From assembly GCA_963802745.1 (NCBI GenBank), contig CAWDKL010000072.1:40244-104243 (forward strand): DNA of 64,000 nt. Direction: 5' to 3'. The notes below the pieces were generated by a model. That model was given only the letters and a program-made list of their open reading frames with translations, was not told the origin of the DNA and made no database searches. The position numbers were made by a program, and so were the translations under genes. Source of the stretch: JAJPKK01 sp963802745 (GTDB lineage Bacteria; Pseudomonadota; Alphaproteobacteria; Rhizobiales; Xanthobacteraceae). How positions within the stretch are numbered: the stretch's first letter is position 1; every line of letters starts with the position of its first letter. Of the stretch, positions 19,459 through 28,667 are shown piece after piece.

Positions 19459-19948
19459 CGTGTTTCTCCTCCTGTGAGACGTTCTCGCGTAATCCTGCCG
19501 GCCTTCGAGCCGGTTTGCCGGAACCCGTACAGGCACGGTCGGGCGATCCTATCCGCCCGGCGGCATTTTTGACAGCGCCGGCTTCCTGGCACAGCCTCGG
19601 CCGGATGGCCAGCCCGGATTTGGCGCTGCCGCAGTGCCTGCGCGGACCATCCATGCCGGTGCGGCGCGCAAACGCTGCCTCCGCCGATCCGGCGTCAATG
19701 CCTGAGATCGGCCAAAGTGCTGTCATGCGGTAGCTGTCATGCGGTCGATCAATTGCCTTTCGCAAATCACGCGTTCGGCGACCAAGAATTGGGTTCCAAG
19801 CAGTATCGCGCTCAATCCCAACAAACGCCATGTACCGGAGTGCCGGATCCGCCGGACCAGCTCAACCAACCGGATTCCAACCAAAGCTTCTGTCGAGGCC
19901 GCCGTGTTTGGCGACCTCGGTGGTGCCCTAATAATCCTGACGCCGACG
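19459..19948. other. intergenic region, possible gene remnant
   Basis: About 490 bases without a convincing gene. A minus-strand frame ending at 19,723 has a short hydrophobic helix (LLGLSAILLGTQFLVAE) but no start or family, so it may be a decayed end of something. The NHL gene promoter should be at the left. Confidence 0.35.
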
Positions 19949-20296
19949 TTACGCCATAACCGATGACAGCACGCGTCGCAGATGCTCCGCGACCTTCGAC
20001 CGATCGGCGGCGGGGAGCGTTCCGATGAGCTCGGCTTCCTTCGCCTCGATGGTGGCAATCTTGGCGGTCCGCACGATGGACGGAGCCGGCAAGCCCGCTT
20101 GCGTCAGGTCGCTCACCGCCACGTCATCGGCCCAGCTGCGATTCTCGGCACTCGTCACCATCAGAACCCACAGCAGGCCGTGCGCCTCCTGGATACCGGA
20201 AACAGCGACCACCACGGCCGGGCGCCGTTGCCGTACCGGCCGATCCGTGTAGGGGAAGGGGACCTTGACGACATCCCAAGCGTCAAAGTCCGGCAT
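19949..20296 (-). CDS. MazF/PemK-family endoribonuclease toxin
   Basis: A 115-residue toxin with the family start DVVKVPFPYTDRPVRQRRPAVV, which includes the catalytic Arg region, then VLMVTSAENRSWADDV and PSIVRTAKIATIEAKE. Members cut single-stranded mRNA. The ATG at 20,296 overlaps the antitoxin end by 14 bases, so I prefer it to the ATG at 20,314. The pair is intact. Confidence 0.88.
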   Translation of the reverse strand: MPDFDAWDVVKVPFPYTDRPVRQRRPAVVVAVSGIQEAHGLLWVLMVTSAENRSWADDVAVSDLTQAGLPAPSIVRTAKIATIEAKEAELIGTLPAADRSKVAEHLRRVLSSVMA

Positions 20297-20498
20297 AGGC
20301 CCGCCGGTCGGCATCGCTGTCCCACTCCGCGAAAGTCGCGAACGGATCCTCCACTGCCGACGGCTTGGCCCGGCTTATCACCACGCGATCGCCCTCGATC
20401 GCATAGGCGATTTCATCGCCCGCCGTGAGGCGCAAGGCCACGCGCACCGCCTGGGGGATCGTCGTCTGTGCCTTGGCTGTCAGTCTGCTGGTGATCAC
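20283..20498 (-). CDS. AbrB/MazE-type antitoxin
   Basis: A 71-residue protein beginning at GTG, with the SpoVT/AbrB swapped-hairpin motif SRLTAKAQTTIPQAVRVALRL and GDEIAYAIEGDRVVISRAK. The acidic C-terminal tail (DPFATFAEWDSDADRRAYAG) is the usual toxin-binding part. It overlaps the toxin gene, so the two are co-translated. Autorepression is inferred from the family. Confidence 0.87.
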   Translation of the reverse strand: MITSRLTAKAQTTIPQAVRVALRLTAGDEIAYAIEGDRVVISRAKPSAVEDPFATFAEWDSDADRRAYAGL

Positions 20499-20680
20499 TA
20501 TGAGCCCCGATTTGCCATTTCGGATTACCGGAAAGTAAGGATTTTCCTTACTTTGTCAACGGCGCTGTGGCTGCGACCAGGCTGCGACCGTGCTCGCCGT
20601 CCTGGCAGAGCGCCGCAAGCGCTGCTTTCGCCGCCGCGGCGGCTCTGGTATCAGGCCGGCTTGCGCCTTGGAGACCTCCC

Positions 20681-20935
20681 ATGAAAAAAACCTATCGCAT
20701 CGCGGTCATCCCGGGCGATGGCATCGGCAAGGAAGTGGCACCCGAGGGCGTGCAGGCGCTGGAGCAGGCTGCCCCCTCTCCCCATCGTTCTTCACGATGG
20801 GGAGAGGGTCGGGGTGAGGGGCAGGTGCCCGCACAGACGGCTCGGGCGATCGTCTTCGCGGCGGCGAACGCAACGTTGCACCCAATGCCCTCACGCGGCC
20901 CTGCCCCTCACCCTAACCCTCTCCCCACGGCGTGA
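20681..20935 (+). pseudogene. duplicated 5' fragment of the tartrate dehydrogenase gene
   Basis: The first 24 codons (MKKTYRIAVIPGDGIGKEVA onward) match the intact gene at 21,038 base for base over about 72 bases, and the similarity extends some 45 bases upstream (CGGCGGCTCTGGTATCA). After EGVQALEQAAP the frame runs into the palindromic element at 20,773 and stops at 20,935. It looks like a truncated tandem copy cut by the repeat element. Confidence 0.8.
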
Positions 20936-20956
20936 AGAACGCCGTGGGGAGAGGGG
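20773..20956. mobile_element. 184-bp composite MITE-like element, copy 1
   Basis: Two hairpins in opposite orientation (CCCCTCTCCCC...GGGGAGAGGG with inner palindromes around CGTTCTTCACG and GCGTGAAGAAC) flank a 70-base core. The hairpins share the outward motif GGGTGAGGGGC. A second unit of almost the same size and with a similar core lies at 28,445-28,627 in inverse orientation. No transposase is encoded. This copy ends the truncated dehydrogenase fragment. Confidence 0.7.
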
Positions 20957-21037
20957 ACGCGCAGATTCTCGACGCCGCGCCACTTCCGCCGCACCGGCGG
21001 CTCTGGTATCAGGGCCGTCATACCGGCGGAGACCCTC

Positions 21038-22108
21038 ATGAAAAAAACCTATCGCATCGCGGTCATCCCGGGCGATGGCATCGGCAAGGAAGTGGCACCC
21101 GAGGGCGTGCGCGCGCTTGAAGCTGCGGCGAAGCGGCATGGCTTCGACCTCAAGCTAGACTGGTTCGATTTTGCCTGCGCGGACTATTACGAAAAGCACG
21201 GCCGCATGATGCCGGAGGATTGGAAAGCGCAGATCGGCGGCCATGACGCGATCTTCTTCGGCGCCGTCGGCTGGCCCGCCAAGGTGCCGGACCATATCTC
21301 GCTGTGGGGCTCGCTGGTGCTGTGGCGGCGCGAGTTCGACCAGTACGTCAACCTCCGCCCGGTCCGGCTGATGCCCGGTGTCGCCTGCCCGCTGGCCGGC
21401 CGCAAGGTCGGCGACATCGACTTTTACGTGGTGCGCGAGAACACCGAGGGCGAATATTCGAACTGCGGCGGGCGGATGTTCGCCGGCACCGAGCGCGAAT
21501 TCGCCGTGCAGGAAACCTTTATGACCCGCACCGGCGTCGACCGGGTGGTGGAATTCGCCTTCGAACTGGCGCGGTCGCGGCCGAAAAGGCACCTGACCTC
21601 GGCGACCAAATCCAACGGCATCTCCATCACCATGCCGTATTGGGACGAACGGGTCGAGGCGGTGGCAAAAAACTTTCCGGACGTGCGCTGGGACAAGTAT
21701 CACATCGATATCCTCACCGCGAATTTCGTGCTGCATCCGGACTGGTTCGACGTGGTGGTCGGCTCGAATCTATTCGGCGATATTCTTTCGGACCTTGGCC
21801 CCGCCTGCACCGGCACCATCGGCATCGCGCCGAGCGGCAATATCAACCCCGAGGGCAAATTCCCTTCCGTGTTCGAGCCGGTGCACGGCTCGGCGCCCGA
21901 TATCGCCGGCCAGGGCATCGCCAATCCGATCGGGCAGATCTGGTCGGGCGCCATGATGCTGGAGCACCTTGGCGAAAAGGAAGCCGGCCGCGACATCGTC
22001 GACGCCATCGAGCGCGTACTGGCGGAGCGGACCTTGCGCACCCGCGATCTCGGCGGCAATGCCGACACGGTCGCCTGCGGCAAGGCGGTGGCGGATGCGA
22101 TGGGGTAG
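21038..22108 (+). CDS. tartrate dehydrogenase/decarboxylase (D-malate dehydrogenase type)
   Basis: A 356-residue NAD-dependent beta-decarboxylating dehydrogenase of the isocitrate/isopropylmalate family, TtuC/DmlA type, acting on tartrate or D-malate. It shows VIPGDGIGKEVAPEGV at the N-terminus, the phosphate-free substrate loop VRENTEGEYSNCGGRMF, the divalent-metal signature SNLFGDILSDLGPACTGTIG and FEPVHGSAPDIAGQGIANP. The frame is intact. A weak GGAG lies before the ATG. Its 5' end is duplicated at 20,681. Distinguishing tartrate from D-malate needs assay. Confidence 0.9.
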   Translation: MKKTYRIAVIPGDGIGKEVAPEGVRALEAAAKRHGFDLKLDWFDFACADYYEKHGRMMPEDWKAQIGGHDAIFFGAVGWPAKVPDHISLWGSLVLWRREFDQYVNLRPVRLMPGVACPLAGRKVGDIDFYVVRENTEGEYSNCGGRMFAGTEREFAVQETFMTRTGVDRVVEFAFELARSRPKRHLTSATKSNGISITMPYWDERVEAVAKNFPDVRWDKYHIDILTANFVLHPDWFDVVVGSNLFGDILSDLGPACTGTIGIAPSGNINPEGKFPSVFEPVHGSAPDIAGQGIANPIGQIWSGAMMLEHLGEKEAGRDIVDAIERVLAERTLRTRDLGGNADTVACGKAVADAMG

Positions 22109-22404
22109 ATCGGGTATGCTCGCGTTTTGACGCGCCGTGTGCGCCGGCAACACTGATGTCGCACAGCAAAGTTCGGCAAGTGAACCTCAACTGTGCAATT
22201 TTTAACGGGTGTGGGCCGCGTCGCCTTGATCGAGGATGCACGCGCACGGATTGAACGAGATCATCGTTTATTTGCATGCGCCAGCGCGTGTCGGCGATGC
22301 TGCCAAGCGCTTTTTCAATCCGCTTAGCCAATTCCCGTGTCACCGCCGCGCGCCGTGGGCCGTTACGGGATCGTGGCGCACCACACCGGTCCGTCCTGCA
22401 GACT

Positions 22405-23828
22405 CTACGTCTCGTCGCTCGCTTGAATGCGCCCCGATCGCACGGCCTTGACGAAAAGCTGGTAATCACGTTCGGCTTGGTCGGCGTAATCCACGGCGAA
22501 TTCCGTTATTGCCTCATCGAAGGCGTCACTTGACCCCATATAGCCGGCGATGCGCGCCGGATCGCCGGAGCGGGCATGCGCTTTGGCCAGCGCCCATGCG
22601 CACAGCTTGCCGTAATCGCGCAGCAAATCGGCATCCATGTCTTCGATCGCCGCGGAGATCTTGGCGTCCCGCAACTGGCGTATATAGGCGTCGGCACCGC
22701 GGGCGGTGCGATACCAGCCCAGAAAGATGTCGCTGGCCGATTGCATCAGCCGCTGGCCCTCGACGACGCGCTGGCCGCTATTTGATAAACGCTTTTGCCG
22801 GCGTAAGGCTCGAGCACCGACTGCCGGGCCTCCTTGATCTGCAGGAACAGCGGGTCGCTGTCTGCGGCAATGAACAGACATAGGCCGCAAATCGTACCCA
22901 CGCTGCCGATGCCCACCACCTTGACGGCGATGTCGGCAAGGCGATAGCGGTCGAACAGGACGCGAACGTGGTTCGGAAGCGACTCGCGATATTGCTCCAA
23001 CTGCTCGATCGCGTTCGTCTTCAGCCCCTGAAATTCCTCCGGGTCCGGGTGGAAGATCAGCGGCGGCTCGTCCTTGATTCGCGGCAGGTCACCGCTTTGC
23101 TCGGCCAGTTTGGGGAAGATCACCTCCGGCGTGCTGCGCTGCTGTGCCTTCTCCACCCTCTGCCTGATCCGGGTCCGTGCCTCGCCTTCCTGTGACGCGA
23201 GCACGGCTTCGACGCCGATGGTTTCGTACCAGACCTCAAGGGCGCGCATGCGCGAGTAATCGACCATGTGCTTGCGATACGATCGAGTCGTTGCGTCGGC
23301 GGCGTCCGCACAGTCGGATTCGTTCAAGCCGAGGTCGCGGCCGGCGATGACCATACTGGCGGCCAGCCGCTTGAGGTCCCACTCCCAGGACGCCGGGAGG
23401 GTTTCGTCGAGGTCGTTGATGTCGAAGACGATATTGCGCTCCGGCGTGGCAAAGCCGCCGAAGTTCATCAAATGTGCGTCGCCGCAAGCTTGCACGCGCA
23501 GTCCGGAGACCGGGGTTGTTGACAAGTCTGCCGCCATCAGCCCGGCAGAGCCGCGATAGAAGGTGAAGGGTGACTGCTTCATCCGGCCGAACCGGATCGG
23601 GATGAGTTGCGGCAGGCGCCCCGCGTTGGACGCGATCAGCAGATCGACCGGATCAAGTCGATCGGCGGGAGAGGTCCAGCCGGCGTGCGCCCGGCGCGGT
23701 ACGCTATTACGAAGCGACTTGCCGTGCGCCCGGCGCGCGAAGGCGCTATGGTCGGGGCCGTGGGCAACCGTCGCGGCTTCTGCAGCCGTGGGCAGCCCGC
23801 CGGCCAAGGCGGTGGTCCTCTTTGCCAT
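22405..23828 (-). CDS. DUF2252 protein, frameshifted
   Basis: A DUF2252 protein of roughly 470 residues with a kinase-like fold but no known reaction. Visible blocks are MKQSPFTFYRGSAGLMAADL, ACGDAHLMNFGGFATPERN, FDINDLDETLPASWEWDLKR and VVGIGSVGTICGLCLF. The frame breaks near 22,785, where LEPYAGKSV must be joined to GQRVVEGQRLMQSASDIFLGW. The chosen ATG at 23,828 has GGAGGAG eight bases upstream. It is followed upstream by the DUF1254 gene on the same strand, 50 bases away. Confidence 0.85.
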
Positions 23829-23878
23829 CGATGTTTTCTCCTCCCGGGCTGAATGGGCCGGCCGCTCGTCCGGCTGGG

Positions 23879-25328
23879 TCACACCCGTTGCACGGACGGC
23901 GGCGTCCACGTGCCGTCGAGAATGGAGGGGCTCTCCGTCTTCGGCCAATACATCCGCAACATCAGGATGAAATTGCCTTTCGGCGCCGGGAGCCAGTTTG
24001 CCTCCTTGTCCGCCCCGGGGGATGTGGCCTGGAACAGCAGCGTCATGGAGCCGTCCGGATTGGTCGTCGGCTTGTTGCGCATGCTGACGGTGAATTTGTT
24101 GAGCGGGTTCGGTACGAACCACCACCCCTTGTCGATCTCGTACATGGTGATCGACCAGAAGCCGTTGACGGGAGGCAGCGCGTCCTTTGCGAAGGTGATT
24201 TGGTACTTGTTGGCGCCCGACAGCGTCCGGCCTTCGCTGTCGACCTCGGTGTAGGGGTAGACGGCATCGTCTTGCAGGTTTGCCGGCCATCCAAAGGCGG
24301 CCACCACCGCACGCTTCATGTAATTGGTGCCGTAAACCCCGAGCCCCTTGGTGATGACCCAGCCCTTGACCATGGTGCCCAGCATGTCGCGATGGTCTTC
24401 GATCTCGCGCAGCGCCAGGCGGGGAACCTGCTTGAGGGCCTCGCGCTCCCGCAGCGGCAGGCCCGACATATCGAACGGCCTGCCAGGGACCAAGCCGATC
24501 CGCGCCATGCTGGCAAGCATCGGCGCGTCATCCGGGGACGGCGGGGCCGCGCCGGCCATCAACTTGGCCATCATGCCGAAATAGGTTTCGATCGGCATGT
24601 CGAGCAGCACCGTCTGCGGCTTCGCGGTCATGCTGAAGCCGGGCTTCGGATCCACGGGCGGCGCCTTGTAGGTGAACGGCTGGCCATAACGGCTCAGCGG
24701 CACGATGCGGTATTGCGCCTGCAGCGCATTGACGGCCTCGTAATCCCTTTCGCTCCCGTCGGCGTAGGTGCGGCCCAGGATCACCATGTAGCGCGTTGCG
24801 CACTTGATCTGCGTCATCCCGCCCGGCACCTCCCCCGTCCAACCGGGGCCGGTGATCAAGTATGTACCCGCCTTCCCGCCGGCCGTCCGTGTGCCGGGGG
24901 AGGCGAAATCCGTCATCCATAGATCGGTCATTTCGAATAAAAAGTAGCGATCGCCCATATCCGGGTAGCTAAAGACCTGCGGCTCGGAGAGGTCGAGCCA
25001 GCCCAGCGAGTAGAGCGTATCGGCATTCGGCGCAGAGACGGCACGGTACTTTGCGGGAGGATACCGCTTCATGTTGATGAACTGGCCGGTCGGGGCGTGG
25101 AGACCTTCGGCCTTCGAAACGTTCGACATTTGGACGCGTGTGACCTCGGTGGTCATCAGCGAGTAGCCGTAGACGTAGGCGTCGATGGCGATCTGCTGCG
25201 TCTCGGTGCGGGAGGGAGGCGGCATTTCGGAGATCTGCGCAAGGCCGGCTCGTTGCACGGCAAAAAGCGCCGGGGCTCCCAAAAGCGAAGCCGTGGTGAC
25301 GCTGCGTCGGGTGAGAAGTCATGGCCAT
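23879..25328 (-). CDS. DUF1254/DUF1214 protein with probable Tat signal, N-terminal frameshift
   Basis: About 470 residues: an N-terminal DUF1254 domain (AIDAYVYGYSLMTTEVTRVQM, PNADTLYSLGWLDLSEP) and a C-terminal DUF1214 domain (WSITMYEIDKGWWFVPNPLN, NWLPAPKGNFILMLRMYWP). The function is unknown. Before the first usable start (TTG, 25,282) the same frame reads LLTRRSVTTASLLGAPALF, a twin-arginine-like signal, with its ATG (MAMTS) in another frame. A single-base error near 25,312 would restore it. The gene is divergent from an AraC-type regulator. Confidence 0.83.
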
Positions 25329-25574
25329 TGGTCCTGGTTGGTCGGGTCAGTGGTGACGGCCGGTTCCGCCGTGCACGCGCAGATGTCGCCGAACGCGCCG
25401 CATCACGCTATGCAAAAATTGAGATGGAACTCGGGTCATCCGCCACCGGCAACATCGGTTGGAATTCGAAGAAACCGCGACCGTTTACGCCCCCGGCAGC
25501 GGTCGGGTTGAGCCTTGGCCTGGGAGTTGCTAAGTACCGACCTGCCATCGCGATCGAAGGGGAGCCGGCCGCCC

Positions 25575-26597
25575 ATGGCCCATACCGTCACGCTGTCGTT
25601 CACGGAGCCGGAGCATTTCCGTGAACACGTCCGCGCCGTGGACCTCGATCTGATATTCACGAGCGGCGGCCGATACGAAGCAGAATTACAGCAATGGGCC
25701 GGTGACCGCCTCGTTCTGCAGCGAGGGATGCAATCCTTCTCCCACATTGCCCGGGTCAGAACGCCCCCCGACCGATGCCTGCTTTTGCTGCCGTCGAGTC
25801 CACGGCAGGATGCCACTTACGACGGCAACACCGCGGTCAATTTCGGCGACATCATCTATTCGTCCGGGGTCAGCGAAAATTACAATCGCACGCCGAAAGA
25901 CGTGCGCTGGGTGTCGCTCTCGCCCCAGTTCGGCGATCTGAGCGCCACTTCGAACAGTCTGGTCGGATGCGATCTCTCGGAAGCTGGAACGCACCGTGTT
26001 ATCAAGCCGTCCGGGCAGTCGGTGCGCCGGTTGCTGGCTCTGCATCAAGCGGTTTGCGAACTGGCGACGACCGCTCCGGAAGCCATGATGCATCCGGAGG
26101 TCACCAGAGCAACAGAGGAAAGTCTATTCCGCGCGCTGGTGGCCTGCCTGCACGATGGGCGGGATGAGGCAGCATCGTACGCCGCGCGAAGCACCAGCGC
26201 TGCCATCATGCGGCGTCTTGAACGCGTGCTCGAAGCCAATTCCGACCGGCCGCTCTACCTCACGGAGATCTGCGCGGCGGTCCGCACCTCGGCCTGGATG
26301 CTTCGTGCCGCATGCCAGGAGCATCTCGGCATGAGTCCGTATCGTTATCTTCTGCTGCGGCGGATGCACCTCGCGCACCGCGAACTGGTCCGTTCGGATC
26401 CGGCGCAAACGACCGTGACCCAGGTGGCCAACGCCTATGGCTTCGGCGAACTCGGACGCTTCGCGGTCAGGTACCGCCAGATGTTCGGGGAGCCGCCTTC
26501 GAAGACCCTCCTTCGTCCCGTCAACGGTGGGCGGCAAAAACCGGGGTTCGAAGCGCTGCCTTCGAGCCTGCGTCGGCAGGCCTACAACATTCCGTAA
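25575..26597 (+). CDS. AraC-family transcriptional regulator
   Basis: About 340 residues with a C-terminal AraC double helix-turn-helix (YLTEICAAVRTSAWMLRAAC, then MHLAHRELVRSD and VTQVANAYGFGELGRFAVRY). The N-terminal 200 residues are an AraC-type sensing domain of unknown ligand. An in-frame start at 25,515 would add 20 residues, and I prefer 25,575 because the family begins there. It is divergent from the DUF1254 gene and may regulate it, by position only. Confidence 0.88.
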   Translation: MAHTVTLSFTEPEHFREHVRAVDLDLIFTSGGRYEAELQQWAGDRLVLQRGMQSFSHIARVRTPPDRCLLLLPSSPRQDATYDGNTAVNFGDIIYSSGVSENYNRTPKDVRWVSLSPQFGDLSATSNSLVGCDLSEAGTHRVIKPSGQSVRRLLALHQAVCELATTAPEAMMHPEVTRATEESLFRALVACLHDGRDEAASYAARSTSAAIMRRLERVLEANSDRPLYLTEICAAVRTSAWMLRAACQEHLGMSPYRYLLLRRMHLAHRELVRSDPAQTTVTQVANAYGFGELGRFAVRYRQMFGEPPSKTLLRPVNGGRQKPGFEALPSSLRRQAYNIP

Positions 26598-26712
26598 ACG
26601 GAATGAGCATCGCGCCCGCACCATCCGGGTTGCGCTCGCTGCCCAATGCGTAACAGGTCGCCGTCACGCACCGGGTGATCGCGGGGGTACAACGGCGCGC
26701 CGTCCCAATTCG

Positions 26713-26838
26713 CGAAGCGTATGCGAGGCCGATATTCTCGCCAATTATCCCGGCCTCGATCACGCCGACATCATCGCTTGTCTCACCTATGCGCGCGATA
26801 CGCTGAGCTCCGAGAGGGTTTTGCCGAGCGCGGCTTGA
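26713..26838 (+). pseudogene. DUF433 antitoxin remnant
   Basis: Only the C-terminal half of a DUF433 protein is readable: EADILANYPGLDHADIIACL then TYARDTL. Upstream sequence does not give the usual N-terminal half in any frame. The stop overlaps the region where the DUF5615 toxin frame begins, as in intact pairs. Confidence 0.6.
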
Positions 26839-27136
26839 CACGCGTTTTCTTGCGGATGAAAACTTTCCTGGAGCTGCCGTCAGGGGGCTCGTTTCGGCGG
26901 GACATGACGTTGTTTGGATACGGTTCGTGGCGCCGGGAGCTAGCGATTTCGACGTGATGGCATTGGCGGCAAAGGAGGAGCGTATTTTGCTGACCTTTGA
27001 CAAGGATTTCGGCGAACGCGTAAAATCTGCCGCATTGCCGGCTGCCTGTGGCATCATTCTTATGCGCATTCGGATGCCAAAGCCCGGTGCTGCCGGACAG
27101 CAGACCGCCGACACGATCCTGGCCCGCGACGACTGA
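26834..27136 (+). pseudogene. DUF5615 PIN-like toxin lacking a start codon
   Basis: The frame reads TRFLADENFPGAAVRGLVSA, then GHDVVWIRFVAPGASD and EERILLTFDKDFGERV, with the PIN-like acidic residues DEN, SDFD and DKDF. About 100 residues are intact to the stop, but no ATG, GTG or TTG precedes TRFLADEN in frame. It may be translated from a later GTG (VAPGASD) as a fragment, or a base may be missing. Confidence 0.6.
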
Positions 27137-27209
27137 GCGGGTCATTCGTCCGTCGTCGAACCCGGCCGAGTTAGAATGCGACCTCTACGATAGCGTGCGG
27201 TGTCACAGC

Positions 27210-27632
27210 ATGTCAGTCAAATTCAGTGATTTGCTCGACGCGTTCCTGTTCGTCGATTCCGGCGGATTGGGCACCAATGCGGCGTTCATCAACAAGGCAA
27301 CGGGTCAAATTTATTGGCGCTTCGGCGACGATGACGAACTTAACGAGGAATTGCCCGACGACCTCGACGAGAACGAAATCTACGTCCAGGTGCCGGATAA
27401 GCGGGAACTCGATCTCGGCAAACGGCTCGCCCTCGATTTCGCCGGTCAGTTCCTGCCCAATGATTTCGACCAGGTTGCCCGTATATTCAGCCGCCGAGGC
27501 GCCTACGGCAATTTCAAGGACCTGCTGGCGCGGCGCGGCATGCTCGATCAATGGTATGATTTCGACAATAAGGCGCAGGAGCGCGCCCTGAGGGCATGGT
27601 GCGCGGAGAATGCGATCGCGCTCACCGATTGA
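27210..27632 (+). CDS. UPF0158-family protein
   Basis: A 140-residue soluble acidic protein with AAFINKATGQIYWRFGDDDE near residue 25, LALDFAGQFLPNDFDQVARI and a C-terminal tryptophan-rich end (QWYDFDNKAQERALRAWCAE). This pattern fits the uncharacterised UPF0158 family. I chose the ATG at 27,210 because upstream residues overlap the DUF5615 remnant and look unrelated. Confidence 0.65.
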   Translation: MSVKFSDLLDAFLFVDSGGLGTNAAFINKATGQIYWRFGDDDELNEELPDDLDENEIYVQVPDKRELDLGKRLALDFAGQFLPNDFDQVARIFSRRGAYGNFKDLLARRGMLDQWYDFDNKAQERALRAWCAENAIALTD

Positions 27633-27745
27633 CCGCGTTGGCGCACCGGCCCGGGGGTGTGAATTGGCGAGGCTCGTGCGAGCGGCTGGATTTTGCTAGG
27701 CTGGGCATCAACGACCCTGTCACCCGCGGCGCGCAGGAGGGTTTG

Positions 27746-28372
27746 ATGCCGACCATGGTGCCCCGATTCGTGATGCTGGCCTTTGCGGGTCTCGTGCTGT
27801 CCGTGATGCTGCGCGGGACGCCCTCCGGCGCGGCACAAGCGCCGGCGCAGCCGTCGCTCCAAGGCCAGCTCTTGATCGCGACCGAGTCGATCGGCGATCC
27901 GCGTTTCGACCATGCGGTGATCCTGATCGTCCGGCATGATCGCGACGGCGCGCTCGGTGTCGTCATCAACCGTCCGCTCGGCGAACGGCCGCTCGCCGAC
28001 GTTCTGGCGGCGCTCGGCGCCAAGGATGCCGCGGCGCCGGGCAGTGTCCGCGTTTTTCTCGGCGGCCCGGTGCAACCGCAAATCGGTTTTGTTATTCACG
28101 GGACCGATTACCGCAGTGCGGCAACGCGTGCCGTGGACGACCGCTTCGCCGTAACGTCAAGCCTGGATGTTCTGCGCGATCTTGCCACCAAAAATGGCCC
28201 GGCCAAGAGCCTCGTCGCCTTCGGCTACGCGGGCTGGGCCGCGGGGCAGCTTGAGGCCGAGCTGGCCGATAGGGCTTGGTATGTGGCGCCCGCCGATCCG
28301 GAGCTCGTGTTCGACACCGATCGCGACAAGGTGTGGGAGCGCGCGGTGGCACGGCGCACCCAGGATTTGTAG
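27746..28372 (+). CDS. YqgE/AlgH-family protein (UPF0301) with signal-like N-terminus
   Basis: A 208-residue protein. Residues 40 onward match YqgE/AlgH: GQLLIATESIGDPRFDHAVI, GALGVVINRPLGERPL, VFLGGPVQPQIGFVIH and the C-terminal GYAGWAAGQLEAELADRAWY. The first 35 residues form a hydrophobic segment (FVMLAFAGLVLSVML then Ala/Pro linker), unusual because most members are cytoplasmic. GGAGG lies five bases before the ATG. Function of the family is not settled. Confidence 0.87.
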   Translation: MPTMVPRFVMLAFAGLVLSVMLRGTPSGAAQAPAQPSLQGQLLIATESIGDPRFDHAVILIVRHDRDGALGVVINRPLGERPLADVLAALGAKDAAAPGSVRVFLGGPVQPQIGFVIHGTDYRSAATRAVDDRFAVTSSLDVLRDLATKNGPAKSLVAFGYAGWAAGQLEAELADRAWYVAPADPELVFDTDRDKVWERAVARRTQDL

Positions 28373-28444
28373 CGGCCCGGCTGTCCGCTCATGCGCTGCT
28401 TGAGATGCGCCGCAGATCAAGTGCTTCGCCGGGAATGCACGCGT

Positions 28445-28627
28445 CCCCTCTCCCCATGGCGTTCTTCACGCCATGGGGAGAGGGTCAGGGTGAGGGGCAG
28501 CGGCACGTGAGGGCTTTGCGGCGTCGCTGCGTCCCGCCTCGAGGGGAATGATCGGTCCATCCGTCCGTGCTCGCACCTGCCCCTCACCCCGACCCTCTCC
28601 CCATCGTGAAGAACGATGGGGAGAGGG
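28445..28627. mobile_element. 183-bp composite MITE-like element, copy 2
   Basis: Reverse-oriented relative of the unit at 20,773. The two terminal hairpins (inner palindromes ATGGCGTTCTTCACGCCAT and ATCGTGAAGAACGAT) are flanked by GGGTGAGGGGC motifs, and the core keeps CCTCACGTGCCGCTG and GCACGGACGG-like blocks seen in copy 1 when read on the other strand. It sits between the YqgE-like and cytochrome genes. Confidence 0.7.
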
Positions 28628-28667
28628 AGGTTCGTCGCCTTATCGAGGCGCTTAGGGCTCCAGGCGC

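Noticed and set aside
22109..22404. A minus-strand peptide with a helical look (ELAKRIEKALGSIADTRW) upstream of the DUF2252 end
   Set aside because: It has no start, overlaps the dehydrogenase gene in the opposite sense and matches no family I know.
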